A stretch of DNA of 64,000 bases, from NCBI RefSeq assembly GCF_963576675.1, contig NC_088911.1, forward strand, positions 92,099,256 through 92,163,255, given 5' to 3'. The notes below the pieces were generated by a model. That model was not told where the DNA came from, made no database searches, and saw only the letters and a list, made by a program, of their open reading frames with translations. Shown piece after piece: positions 32,078 through 47,004 of the stretch. Made by a program: the position numbers and the translations under genes. The first letter of the stretch is position 1, and each line of letters starts with the position of its first letter. The stretch is from Euphorbia lathyris. Its lineage: Eukaryota > Streptophyta > Magnoliopsida > Malpighiales > Euphorbiaceae.

Positions 32078-35000
32078 ATGCAGGTGAGCCTGAGATGCAT
32101 GGAAAAATCGAAACTATGGTATATTGATAGCGCATGCTCGAGGCACATGACTGGTGATGAAACTCAGTTCATCACACTTGAGCTTAAACGAGGTGGAAAT
32201 GTAAGCTTTGGAGACAATAAGAAGGGTAAGATAGTAGGATCAGGTACTATCGGAGGTAACCCCAACATTGAGTTAGTCTCCTTAGTTAAGGGTCTCAAAT
32301 ATAACCTATTGAGCGTAGCTCAGCTTTGTGATAGCGGTAGACAGGTTATACTTGATGCTACTCAGTGTCGAATACTCGAGGGAAAAACAAATAATTTGAT
32401 TTTAACTGCCCCTCGTGTTGACAACGTATATATGTTGAGTTTAGAAAAACAGTTTTCCAAAAATATATGCTTAGTATCTAAAGAGGATAACTCCTGGCTA
32501 TGGCATAGGAGACTTGGTCATGTAAGCATGGACCTCCTTGCCAAATTAGCTAGAAAGCAACTAGTTGAGGGATTGCCCAAATTGAAATTTGAAAAAGATC
32601 AATTATGTAATGCTTGTCAGCAAGGTAAACAAACGAAAAAGTCTTTTCAAAGTAAAAACATTGTCTTAGCCAAGAGACCATTGGAATTACTACATTTGGA
32701 CCTTTTCGGACCTGTCCAGCCACTCAGCTTGGGCGGTAAGAAATTCTCCTTAGTCATTGTAGACGATTTCTCTCGGTATACTTGGATCATCTTGCTGAGT
32801 AGCAAGGATGAAACTTTTGAGATGCTCACAACATTGATTAAAAGGCTTGAAAATGACAAAGACCTAAAAGTAGCTCATATTAGAAGTGACAATGGAGGAG
32901 AATTCAAAAACCAACAGTTTGACGAATTCTGTGAAGCCGGTGGTATTGACCACAATTTCTCTGCTCCTAGAACGCCTCAACAAAATGGGGTGGTTGAAAG
33001 GAAGAACAGAACAATTGTCGAAATTGCTAGGACAATGCTGAGCGAAAATAGGCTTCCAAAGTATTTCTGGGGTGAAGCTGTCCACACAGTATGCTACATA
33101 CTCAATAGGGCCTTAGTTAGACCTATTCTTAAGAAAACCCCATACGAACTTTGGAAAGGACGAAAGCTCAACATTGGCTACTTTCGTGCCTTTGGGTGTA
33201 AATGTTTTATACTCAATACAAAAGATAACCTTGCAAAATTTGATGCTAAAGCTGACGAAGCGATCTTTTTAGGGTACTCAACTAACAGTAAAGCATATAA
33301 GGTGTATAATAAATGAACTCAAGTTGTTGAAGAGTCTGTCCATATAGAGTTCGATGAAACTGACCCTGCAGGAAAGACAACTCAGTCCGCCGAAGATGAA
33401 CCAAGCTCAGCTTCCGCTGACCAAACAGGAGCCACCGAGTCATCAGTACAAGGGCTGACCAAAGGTAAACACGAACCCGAAATTACCTTTGCTGACCAAT
33501 CTATTCCTGCAGATATTGTAGAAACACCTATTCCAGACAACTCAACATTACCTAAAGAAATAAAAATTCCAAGAGGACATTCGGAGAAGTCCATTCTTGA
33601 TGCCGCTGACAACAAGCTGATGACAAGAGATCAGCTTAGAAAGTATCTCGGGAATGTTGCATTCGTCTCAGTAAATGAGCCAAAGAACTTCGCTGATGCT
33701 GAGCACGATGAATATTGGATCAATGCTATGCAAGAAGAGCTTGATCAATTCACAAGAAATGAGGTATGGGATTTAGTACCAAAACCTAGGAATCAAAAGA
33801 CCATAGGAACTAAGTGGGTCTTTAGAAATAAACTAGATGAGCAAGGCAATGTGGTCAGAAACAAAGCCCGACTTGTAGCCCAAGGCTATAGTCAGCAAGA
33901 GGGCATTGACTATGGTGAGACCTTTGCTCCTGTTGCTAGGTTAGAGGCTATACGTATATTGTGTGCATATGCTAGCTATATGAACTTTAAATTATATCAA
34001 ATGGATGTTAAAAGTGCCTTTCTTAATGGCTTTATAAACGAAGAGGTATATGTTAGTCAGCCTCTAGGGTTTGAAGATCCAAAACTCCCAAACCACGTTT
34101 ATAAACTCAAGAAGGCCTTATATGTCCTGAAACAAGCTCCAAGAGCTTGGTATGAGAGGTTGACCAACTTCCTGCTGACCAGGAATTATGTAAGAGGCAA
34201 AGCTGACACAACCTTGTTCATTAAGAAAAAGGGTAAACATACCATGCTGGCACAAATTTACGTAGACGATATAATCTTTGGTGCTATTGACGAATCCTTG
34301 TGCAAAGAGTTTAGTAAACAGATGCAGACTGAGTTCGAGATGTCTATGATGGGTGAACTCAACTTCTTCCTTGGACTTCAAATCAAGCAAGGTAAGAACG
34401 ACATCTTCATTAGTCAGTCCAAGTACGCCAAAGAAATGCTAAAGAAATTCGATATGGAAGATTGTAAACCCATATCAACCCCAATGGGTACTGACATTGT
34501 CCTATGCAAAGATGAGAAAGGTAAATCTGTAGATAGCAAGCTATATCGAGGTATGATTGGCTCTCTACTTTACCTTACCGCTAGTAGACTTGATATTCAG
34601 TACTCAGTATGTTATTGTGTAAGATATCAAGCTGACCCCAGGGAATCTCACCTTATAGCTGTAAAAAGAATTTTTAGATATTTGCAGAGCTCAGTTGATG
34701 CAGGTTTGTGGTATCCAGCTTCAAATGACTTCACACTCATAGGATACACTGATGCTGACTATGGACGGGATAAGCTAGAACGTAAGAGTACTTCGGGAGG
34801 ATGTCACTTCCTTGGAAGTTGTTTAGTATCTTGGTTCAGCAAGAAGCAGACATCAGTTGCCCTGTCTACAACTGAAGCTGAGTACGTAGCTGCTGGAAGC
34901 TGTGTTGCACAAGTCCTATGGATTAAGCAACAGCTTGAGGATTATGGAGTCAAAACGGAGACAATAGAGGTTAAATGTGACAACAAGAGTGCCATTGACC

Positions 35001-35206
35001 TATCCAAGAATCCAATCCAACACAGCAGGATGAAGCATGTCAGCATAAGGCATCACTTCATCAGAGATCATGTACTCAAGGGTGAGATCAAGCTAACCTA
35101 CGTTCCAACAGATGAACATCTTGCAGATATCTTCACTAAGCCTTTGGCTCGTGAGCAATTCAACATACTAAGGGAAGCAATCGGTATGTCTAATCCTCTT
35201 CAATAA
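32078..35206 (+). pseudogene. pol: pol of Copia C (1043 codons, one in-frame TGA)
   Basis: The whole polyprotein frame is open from ATG 32078 to TAA 35206 except for TGA at 33314-33316, where A and B have AGA. Protease WYIDSACSRHMTGD is followed by the integrase zinc site (HRRLGHVSMDLL, CNACQQGK) and core (HLDLFGP, DNGGEF, ERKNRT). Reverse transcriptase ([33 protein letters not shown]) and RNase H ([41 protein letters not shown]) complete it. One odd residue is Val in [10 protein letters not shown], where A has Gly. It is the best preserved pol of the three. Confidence 0.95.
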
Positions 35207-35716
35207 AATTCTATGCTTAAATTGAATATTGAATGATTACCATGCTGAGTGAACTGTGCTAAATGAGTAACTATTGCATGCTGAGTAAAAAATGATATGA
35301 AATCACCCCATGCTGAGTAGATATACACGCTGAATGATTATCTTAAGCTAAGTTACTAAGCACCCGAATAATTCACTACGTAAAACTGACTACTCAGAAC
35401 TCCAAACGTTTAGAATTCTTAACGCTGAGTAAAGATCCGTTGTAAAATTAATGCTAGCACGCATATTAAATAGCCACATAGGATGACGTAAGCGCAATAA
35501 TTAGAAAACATATGCGCCGATTATATCATAAATACCAGAATCATTGTCAGTTGATTATCTCGAGGTCAAACCGCCACCTCAACGCTTCAGATCAACTCGA
35601 CATCCCTATAAATAGTGGACAAATTCCCACTTGTATCTCTTTACGCTTAAGATTTCTGGCATTCAATCTTCTGCTCTATCTAAAATTCCCAAACCTCTCA
35701 AAAATCTCTGAAAATC
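35207..35716 (+). other. Spacer between pol and ORF3 in Copia C
   Basis: No gene is seen. It holds several ATGCTGAGTA-like motifs (35220-35440) and the ORF3 promoter and leader (35607-35716). It occupies the same place as 9650-10246 in A. Confidence 0.6.
35607..35615 (+). promoter_or_regulatory. Internal TATA box before ORF3 in Copia C
   Basis: TATAAATAG lies 110 bp upstream of the ORF3 ATG and is followed by a CT-rich leader. Element A has TATAAAG 94 bp upstream of its ORF3. The surrounding sequence differs between the copies, yet both keep the box. Confidence 0.6.
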
Positions 35717-38700
35717 ATGTCGGATTCTCAGAATATCTCCGGTGGTGATTACGACAGAAATCACTCCGATGAAAACCCTAAATCTCCTCCTCAGTAGGAA
35801 TATAGCGAGACTCCCACCAAGTCTCAAGGACAAGGTCAGCATGACCAAACTCCAAACAAGAGCCCCCAAGCTGACCTCGCAACCTCTTCGAAAAAGAAGA
35901 AGAAAAAGAAGGACAAACAGGCCAAGGAAAGGGTATTCCTTAAAGTCTATAAAAGTGTTAAGAACCATGAGGTACTTCGCTGTCGGTGGTTCTCTCCGAG
36001 CTTCATAACGGCTGAGCAACCATTCTGTGAGTGGATCTCGAAAAACGGATGGGCTGAACTCTTCTCTCTTCCTAGTAAAACCTACCCTAGGTTGGTAAGG
36101 GAATTCTACTCCAACCTCTGTCTTGACGAAGAAGATGTTGACCATCTGGTAACCCATTTCAAAAGCCAAAAAATAACGATTACCCCATCTTATCTAGCAA
36201 CCCTGCTAAAACTGCCAGCCAAAGGGAAAGAATTCAGGACTACAAAGGAGAAACTTGACCACACCGTGACGTTCTGTAAGCCGGAGGACCACAAAGGGGA
36301 AATAGCTAGTACATGCATGGGGCAGAATCAAAAGATGGCTCACTACATCCTGACTAACTTTATCTTCCCTAAAATCAACTCAGCATCATCAGCTTCAAAC
36401 TTCGAACAGTGCTTCATCTGGCACATGCTGACCTATCAACCACTCAACATGCCAGTATTTCTTATCGGTGCACTTCAACAAAGTACTGGGAAACTCAGGA
36501 TGGGGTCACTCATTACAAGAATCCTTGAAGATCATCAAATAGACATGATTAATGGAACTGAGACTTGGGGAACTGAAATCACAGTGGCTCTGCTGTTTGG
36601 GTTAGTATACAACCAACCCCTCAAGTCTAAGAAGGGAAAAGGGGTCATTGAGGAAAATGAGGAAGAAGTTGATGATGTACAGGATGTGCAACCCAAGGAA
36701 GGGAAGAACGCCATGGCTGAACCTGCTGACCAAGCTAAGCGAGAGAAGAAGAGGAAAGCCATTCAAACCTGTTCCAAAGGTGTTCATGCTGCTCCGAAAA
36801 AGATTCGATTTGTATCTAAGGGAAAGAAGAATAGTGATGTGCAAGGTCAGGAAGAACCTGAGTCAGCTGGTAAACGAAAAAGGTAAGATGAGCCTGAGGA
36901 AATCGAAAGTGAGGAAACACCTCTGAGGAAGAAGAAGAGATCTTCTAGTCTAAGTCTAATTGATGCTGTCCCTCTTGGTTTTGCTGTTTCTGATGATTCC
37001 CACTTCGTGAGAAGCCAAAAAATTGACCTTGAGAAAATCCCTGTTGATCAAGAAACAGAAGAACTAAGAAACGATGAAGGTCAGCGTGATGATGTTGAGC
37101 CATGTCAGGAAGATAATGTTGTGCAAGAACAAACAGCAGATATTGAGCAGATTGAGAATCCAACTGTGCCAAGTAAGACAGTTGATGCTGAGTTCACAGA
37201 GCAAGACATAGCCGGGGAAGAACTCAATACTGACCTAAGGGTAAACTCACCTTCTGAAACTCTTGACTCTATTCAAGCTGACCCCTCTCCTCCAAAGGCT
37301 AAGAAATTAAGGCGACTTAAGAAAAAGGCTCATAAATCTCCAGTTATTGATCTTCTGGATGATTATCCTCTACGGGATCCTATCACTGATCTCTCTGACA
37401 TGCAATTCAAATTCTTCTCCAATCCCATTGAGTCAGCTCCGGAGCAATCTACACAAAAGCAAGCCTTTGTTACTCATTCTGAGGAACAAGCCAAGACTCC
37501 AGAAAATCCAATCCCTGCTGAGCAAGAGCTCGAAGTCCAAGCTGCTCAAAGTGAAAAGCATGCAAAGGAAAATCCTGCTCAAACTGAGTTGACTCCTCCT
37601 GCACCAACTCAAACCAACATTGAGCAGGTCAATATCTCTGCTGATCCACCTCCTTCCACTCTGATATCGTAGAATGTTGAGAAGTCAGTTCCTGCAACTG
37701 ATCTAAATAAAAGCCCAGCTGTTGACCAAGCTGGCCCCTCCGGTTCCACTCAAATTCCGGCAACTGAGCAAAATCCTGAAGCACAATATGCTTATCTTCA
37801 TGCTACTGAGTCTGGGCGTCAAATTATTGACTCCGCTCAAACTATTCTCCAGGATTTAAACACTACTCATGCCGATGCTGCTGGGTCTGTAAATATTGAG
37901 TCACCATAAATCTCGTCTGTCACTCAGCTCCTAAATGAGATCAAGGGTCTCAAAGATCTAGTAAGTGTCATGACAACGGTCCAAACACAGCAACCCAAGC
38001 AAGAATCCATCGTCAAGCTGGCCGAACTGCAGTTAATGATGGTGAATCACATGGATTCCCTTCAAGGCCAAATTAATGCTCTTTCTGCAGTCAACATGGG
38101 CTATGCTACCTCTGCTGAGTTGAATCAACACTTTACCAAGTTAAACTCTGATCTGACCGGCACTCGCGAGCTAATCTCCTCAACTTCTCAATGTTAGGTC
38201 GAACAAATTAGCGAAGTTGTCCGTCTACTCAACTTGAGTAAGGAAGAAATGGAAACTGACCAACTCAAGATGAACGAACTGTTGCAATACTCCCGAGCCA
38301 CCTACAAATATATGCGCCACACGAATGCTCAACGTTAGTTCTACGATTCGGCTTTACTTAAGATGTACCATCAAGCTTATGCCATGTTGACTGACACTAT
38401 CACTTGGGTTGGCAAATCCCAAGAATATATTTTGAGTATGTTCAGTGCCTCTATCAGAATTCCCGGTTCTACCTTGGACGATGGAGTTCCAGTTTTTGAT
38501 GGTCTAAGGGAAAGCACGAAAAGGCTTAAGGCATATTCTGTTAGATTAACTCGTGCTGCTCTCAACGACACCTTCGTTCCTCCTCCGCCCGATGCTGGCA
38601 AAACGGGGGAGAAAGAACAAGCTGATAGAACTCAGCACACAGGAGAAGCATCTGGTAGTCAGCAGCAACAAAAGGGAAAAGGCAAAGTCAATACTGCCCA

Positions 38701-38719
38701 AGTCAATAGGAAGAAATAG
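35717..38719 (+). pseudogene. ORF3 of Copia C (1001 codons, six in-frame stops, no frameshift)
   Basis: One frame runs from ATG 35717 to TAG 38717-38719. Stops interrupt it at 35795 (TAG), 36884 (TAA), 37670 (TAG), 37907 (TAA), 38195 (TAG) and 38336 (TAG). The N-terminal domain matches A: RCRWFSPSF, CEWISKNGW, YPRLVREFYSNL, ITITPSYLATLLKLP, NFEQCFIWHMLTY. A basic motif follows, then an acidic Pro-rich middle, a Gln-rich coiled-coil-like stretch, one TSAEL..HFTKL repeat unit, and a conserved end with a Gly/Gln/Lys-rich tail. I see no signal peptide or membrane span. A frame kept over 3 kb while stops accumulate suggests recent coding function. Confidence 0.8.
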
Positions 38720-39255
38720 TTTGGCTAGATTTGCTAGTTTTTTTTTACTTGTATTTTTTATCTGGCGCATTTTGTCTTGCTGACTATCTATAAAATTATG
38801 CATCTCTTATTCAAAATTGATTAATCTCATGTGATGCTTACTTACGTATTGTGCTGATCTGTCTTAAATTGAACAAACAAAAGAAAAAGGAATATACTCA
38901 GTACACACGAAGACTTGATACATCTGCTCTAATAATATTTTCTCATAACTCTGATATAAAACTAACCATGTATCAAAACTGAGTAAAAACATATTCCACA
39001 CATTGACCTCTTCTGAAAACTGACCTAGGCTCATCTGAATTAGATCTTGGAAGGTCTAGAACTGAACTAAGTCAGTATAAGCATACCTTAATTCTACTCA
39101 ATTAAATCTTAGCATGTTTAGAGTTAAGATAAGTCAATATATGCAACCCTTATGGGGGAGTAATTTCAGAAGCATAAAAAGAATTTCAATCATGGGGAAT
39201 CTCAATGCTGAGTTCCATCAATTAAATATTTTGCCAACATCAAAATGGAGGAGTT
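38720..39255 (+). other. 3' untranslated region of Copia C with three purine tracts
   Basis: Purine tracts ATGGGGGAGT (about 39152), CATGGGGAATC (about 39193) and AAAATGGAGGAGTTT next to the LTR repeat the arrangement in A. No gene is seen. Confidence 0.6.
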
Positions 39256-40427
39256 TGTTGAAACACCTTTCCACATGATTTTGATTTGACAAAATTATTT
39301 AAGTTAATCCATGATTAAGGGACAATTAAATTTAAGTGCTTTGATTTAATTGTACTAATATGTTTGTTCAATGTTGAGTATAAATATAAATACAAATGAA
39401 AATAAAAAGTAAGACATGACTAAGTCAGCATGAGAATACAACACAAGCTGAGTGGAGTGTAACTCGGCATGATAAAAGATCTTCAGAATAAAAGCCTAAA
39501 GATCAAACAAATCAACGAAGCTGAGTAGAACGCAACTCAGTATCAAAAAGTCTTCTTGAGAACTATCTTGCAGAACGAAGCTGACCATAGAAGCTGAGTA
39601 AAAGAGAACTCAATATTTGTATTAGCAACAATCGAAGACAGCGGTTATCAAAGTCAAGCTGAGTGATCTTCAGTACAGCATGAATGATCCGTTTGCTAAA
39701 AGACAAGATCCGACAACTGTCTGCACCAATAATAGAAACCTTGGAATTACGCAAAAGCCAATTTCAAGATGCATGGGTCAACTGTTCTTTTGCTAAAAGA
39801 TAAACTGGCACAAAAGGATGAAACCTGCGAGAAGAAGACAAACCTGACAACTGCTGAATTCAGACAACAGGATTGGCATGCAAAACTGAAGCTGACCAGA
39901 ACTTGTCTCAAAAAGGAGCTGTTTGGATCAACGGACAAATCCAATATTCAAATCATTTCTGCTTCAGACCTTAACTATAAAAGGACATGATCATTCTTGG
40001 ATCACTAGCCGAATATAACAAAAAAGAAAGAGCATACATACAAAGCACACAAAAACCAAAAGAAATCTTACACCAAATTTCTACTCTTGTGTAAAAGCTA
40101 GATTGATTTTCTGTAATCATCTAAAGTGTTCTTCATCCGAAAAGAACAATTTGTATCAATTGTAAATTGAGAGTGTTGTGCTGAGTACTTAGTGTTAAGT
40201 GATCAGTGGTAGAGAAATCTAGGCGTTCGGTTATAACACTTAGTAGGAGTTGAGTAGACGAATAGAGGACGGTACTCTTGCATATTCAACTGTCTTGTAA
40301 ACGGTTTGTGCTCTACCTTTAAAGAGCTCAGTATTGGATTTAAAAAGCCCAGAGGGATTCTGGGGACTGGACGTAGGCGGAGAGGCCGAACCAGGATAAG
40401 TCGTACTGAGTAATCTCTACTTCTCTC

Positions 40428-40468
<41 letters not shown>

Positions 40469-40754
40469 GTATGTGTTGCTTGTCATATTTACTCAGCATA
40501 TAAATTGTTTAAATTGACACTGAGTAAATAAGAGTGCTGAGTTGGAAGCTGACCACAAAAGTGTCAATTCCCAACTCATATGTAAAATAGCTCTAGTCAG
40601 CTTCTGACTAAAGCTGTCTTACACTACAATCGGCCGTGCTGACCTAAGCTGAGTTAACAAACTCAAGAAACTATATTAAGTCAGCTCAATTAAAAAGAAA
40701 AAGTTATATTAGTTCCTACCCGACCCCCTTGGAACTAATCACACGGGACCAACA
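39256..40754 (+). repeat. 3' LTR of Copia C (1499 bp)
   Basis: TGTTGAAACACC to GGGACCAACA, followed by GAAAC. It matches the 5' LTR apart from about 30 substitutions, the microsatellite, and a shortened, interrupted poly-C tract near 40718. Confidence 0.95.
40430..40466. repeat. (AT)n microsatellite in the 3' LTR of C
   Basis: About 18 AT units lie at the site homologous to 29890. The GT part is reduced to CTGTATGTG. Confidence 0.95.
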
Positions 40755-42265
40755 GAAACAACATGTTTTAAAGAAGCAAAAGGTTGTCCAAAATGGGAAG
40801 AAGCTAAAGGTTGTCCAAAATGGGAAGAAGCAATGCAAGAGGGATTGAAGCTTTGAGAAGAAATCATACATGGGAGCTCATGCCAAACCCATAAAATTGC
40901 AAGCCAGTCACTTGCAAATGGGTTTATCAGGAAGAAAAAATCAAATGGTACCAACGACAGACATAAATCCCGACTTATTGCTCGTGGTTTCTCTCAAAGC
41001 TGTGGATTGGACAACGAGGAGACCTTTACTCATGTGGCAAAAAATAGTGACTTTGAGAACAATATTTTCCCTTGCTGCATTTCAAAGTTGGAAGTTATGG
41101 CAACTTGATATAAAGAATGCGTTCGTCTATGGAGAATTGGACTAAATAAGGCGTTGTACGGTCTCAAACAAGCGCCACGTGCTTGGTATGGTAACATTGC
41201 TTAGTATCTCATATTTTGTGGATTCACTGTTTCTGATTCAAATTCTAGTTTATTTGTGAAATTAGAATCAAACAAGCACTTGTTGGTTTTATTGTATGTT
41301 GGTGACATGATAATTACAGGAGATAATGAAGCTGGGATCTCTCCTTGAGAAATGATTTGTCAATTCGTTTTGAAATGAAAATTTTGGAAGAAGTAGAATT
41401 GTTTCTTGGTCTAGAAGTTGAGAAAACATGTTAGGGATATTTTATATCTCAAACAGTATATGCAAAGAACCTATTGGAGCATTTTGGTACCGGGGAGTCT
41501 AAAGCCATGGCTACGCGGAGGCACATCTCAAAATTGAAGAAGGAAGAAGGAAAGTTGCTGAAAGTTCCTAAAAGGTTTCGGCAACTTGTTGGCAGCTTAA
41601 TTTAATTGACGATTATTAGGCCAAAAATTGCATATTCTCTAAGTGTAATATCTCAATTTATGCAAAGTCCAAGAATCCCTCACCTAAATGCTGCTAAGAG
41701 AATTTTACATTATATACAAGGTTTCATTGGTTATGGTCTCATGTACAAAAAGGGAGTTGATATTCCGTTGAAAGGTTTTACCGATGCAGATTGGGCAGGT
41801 GACATAAATGATCATTGTTCATCTTCTGGTTATTGTTTCAACACTGGTGCAACATAAATTTCATGGTGTAGCAAAAAGCAATCAACTGTTGCTCTTTCAA
41901 GCACTGAAGCTGACTACATGGCAGCAACAATGGAAACACAAGAATGTATCTGGTTAAAGTGTTTGATAAGAGACATTTTTTTTAAGATCAATTATACAGT
42001 ACCTATTGGATGTGACTATGAAAGTGTAATCAAACTTGCTTCAAATCCAGTCTCTCATTGGAGGACAAAACACGTTGAAGTTCATCATCATTTTGTTCCC
42101 GATAAAGTGTTGAATCAAGAAATTGAGTTGAAGGGAGTTCGTAGTAATAATGAGATTGCTCACATATTTACAAAGGCTCTAGCTAAGCTTAAGTTTGAAA
42201 GCTTCGGAGCTGTGTTTGAAATCATTGACAGTAAGCATGCACCAAGGGGGAATGTTGCAAATTAG
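40755..42265 (+). pseudogene. Old Copia E, piece 3: reverse transcriptase and RNase H
   Basis: Broken frames show EAKGCPKWEEAM near 40780, [17 protein letters not shown] near 41150, a YVGDMIITGDNEA active-site region near 41300 (Gly for Asp), and ISQFMQSPRIPHLNAAKRILHYIQG, TDADWAGD, STVALSSTEADYMAA and HVEVHHHFVPDKV at the end. Many stops and frameshifts are present. A 27-bp tandem duplication lies at about 40783-40836. The lineage is distinct from A/B/C. Confidence 0.85.
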
Positions 42266-42482
42266 TGCATCTTTCTTGGTCAATTTGATGTTATTTTTAG
42301 TTCTGCTTTGAGAATTAGTAAAAAACATAGGTGTCAAATAAAAGAGTTATTTGCTCTATTTCTGATAGGATATTTTGTTCCTTATTTTTAGGAGTTTTTC
42401 GTTAGTTTTTCGATCAATAAATTCAGTAGCTATTGTATTGTATGATCATTTGAAATAAATTGCCTCATTCTTCAATATCCAG
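42252..42482 (+). repeat. Possible 3' LTR of old Copia E
   Basis: After the purine tract ACCAAGGGGGAA a TGTTGCAAATTAG sequence could open a short LTR ending near TTCAATATCCA. There is no partner LTR in the window and no duplication could be checked. Confidence 0.35.
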
Positions 42483-42726
42483 TTCATTTACTAGTGTTTA
42501 GTTAAGAATTTCTTTTCTCCTTTCTTTTGTTATGATCAATCGACGTAAAAATTTATACGAGAAAACTTTTCAATCCACAAAAAACTCGAATCCTGCCATT
42601 TATAGAATGCCAATTTACTAGAATTCCAGATTGAAGAATTAAAAGTACCGGACAACCCAGAGCGTTAAAAAAAATCACCTAGCAAGTAAAGAAGCAATAA
42701 AATTACTACATTCAATCAAATCCTAA

Positions 42727-43093
42727 GAGCATCTCCAACAGCCTCTTAAGTTAAAATTTGAGGAGGGAGAATGAAAAATCAGTTCCAACAGTCTCTTAGT
42801 GGCTCCTCAAATCACTAAGAGCCTCTCCATCCTCTCTATTAATAGAGAGCATCTTTCCACCTCTTAGTGCCTCTTAATTCATTTTTTATTAATAATTTAT
42901 TATTTAGGAGTCTCTCTCCTTACACTATTGGTTAATATAATAACAAATACTAAATTTATAATAAAATAATAAATAAGGAGTGAATATAAAGAGTATTGTT
43001 AGAGATGATATGTCTTAGTCACTTTTAAATTACTAAGAATCAATTATTTACATTATTTTTAGAAAATGTACTAAGAGTCTATTGAAGATACTC
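42727..43093. mobile_element. PIF/Harbinger-like MITE, 367 bp, upstream of the receptor kinase
   Basis: The termini GAGCATCTCCAACAGCCTCTTA and TAAGAGTCTATTGAAGATACTC are imperfect inverted repeats, flanked by TAA on each side (42724-42726 and 43094-43096). The TAA duplication and size fit a Tourist-type MITE. It contains no ORF. Confidence 0.75.
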
Positions 43094-43498
43094 TAAGATC
43101 TCTTCCTAAAAATAGATAAATTTAGAAGCTTCAACTCTTAACTCCGCTTCAACTCTTAACTCCGAAGCCCCTTTCTGATGCTTTTTGCCTTAATATCATT
43201 CATGTGATATATATATACACCTCAAAATGCTTTTGACTTAATGAGTCATGTGATATGTGGGTCGTTGACTCCTTGTTTTTGCTCGATTATAAGATTTTCG
43301 GAGCTAATACAATTTTATTAATTCGAACATACGTGTTCATGTGTACAAGGAAGCAAGTTTTGTTTCTTTAAGTTCTAGAAGCTTTGACTACACTCCGGCC
43401 GCACATAAAAAAAATATTAACAAAAATTTGAACTCCTTAACAACGATTGAGCCTACTTTATTCTCATTTCACCTATCTGTGAATTACTAAATTAAATT
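43094..43498 (+). promoter_or_regulatory. Upstream region of the receptor kinase gene, with W-box cores
   Basis: No gene lies here. TTGAC cores (WRKY W-box) are at 43233, 43265 and 43384, and a TGAGTCA bZIP-type site at 43242. A TATATATATA run near 43207 and A/T-rich stretches closer in are candidate TATA elements; none is decisive. A 17-bp CTTCAACTCTTAACTCC unit is duplicated near 43129-43163. Confidence 0.4.
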
Positions 43499-46462
<2,964 letters not shown>

Positions 46463-46988
46463 ACACTATCATATAACAGTTCTGAAGTTTACATTCTTTT
46501 TGTATATGTTAGTTAATGTCAAATAAGATTGAGTCTGTAGTCAGATATTGTTCAAGTATACAAATCTCATATTCTATTCTTTAAAAAAGGAATTTTTTTT
46601 TATCCTATTTAGGCCCCTAGATTTAGGGGTGCAACAAGCTCAATTGAACTGGGGTTTTAGAAGCCCCAATTTAATAGAATCCACCAAGCACCAACTTTTT
46701 AAATTTAAATTGTATTTACAATTTCACAAACAGAAACCACAAGAAAACAACCCTCTTCTTTTCTATTAGTTCCTTAAGGATTTTTCCTAAAGAGAGGGTG
46801 CTAAATTAGAGGGGAATAATTTATCAACTATACTTAGTTAAAATTCTTAAATTGAAATTTTATATTAGTTTGAAGATTTGGTATATGATTTTGCTCCAAA
46901 ATTGTATTGCGATACTATTATCAATAAATGAAATTATTTTGAAAGACAATTGTTATACAAAAGTATTAATTAAAGTTATGTAATTTTT
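46463..46988. other. Downstream flank of the receptor kinase
   Basis: A likely 3' UTR (AATAAG near 46519) is followed by AT-rich sequence without coding potential. TTTAGGCCCCTAGA occurs near 46611 and again at 46998. I see nothing else. Confidence 0.4.
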
Positions 46989-47004
46989 AAAAGTATTTAG
47001 GCCC

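Larger units (their letters stand above)
28717..40754 (+). mobile_element. Copia element C (Sirevirus-like), complete, plus strand, 12.0 kb
   Basis: It has two LTRs (28717-30227 and 39256-40754), a perfect target duplication GAAAC (28712-28716 and 40755-40759), primer site, gag, pol, internal promoter, ORF3 and purine tracts. By eye the LTRs differ by about 2 percent, so C is slightly older than A. All genes carry lesions, so it is not autonomous as it stands. It interrupts old Copia E between linker and reverse transcriptase. Confidence 0.95.
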
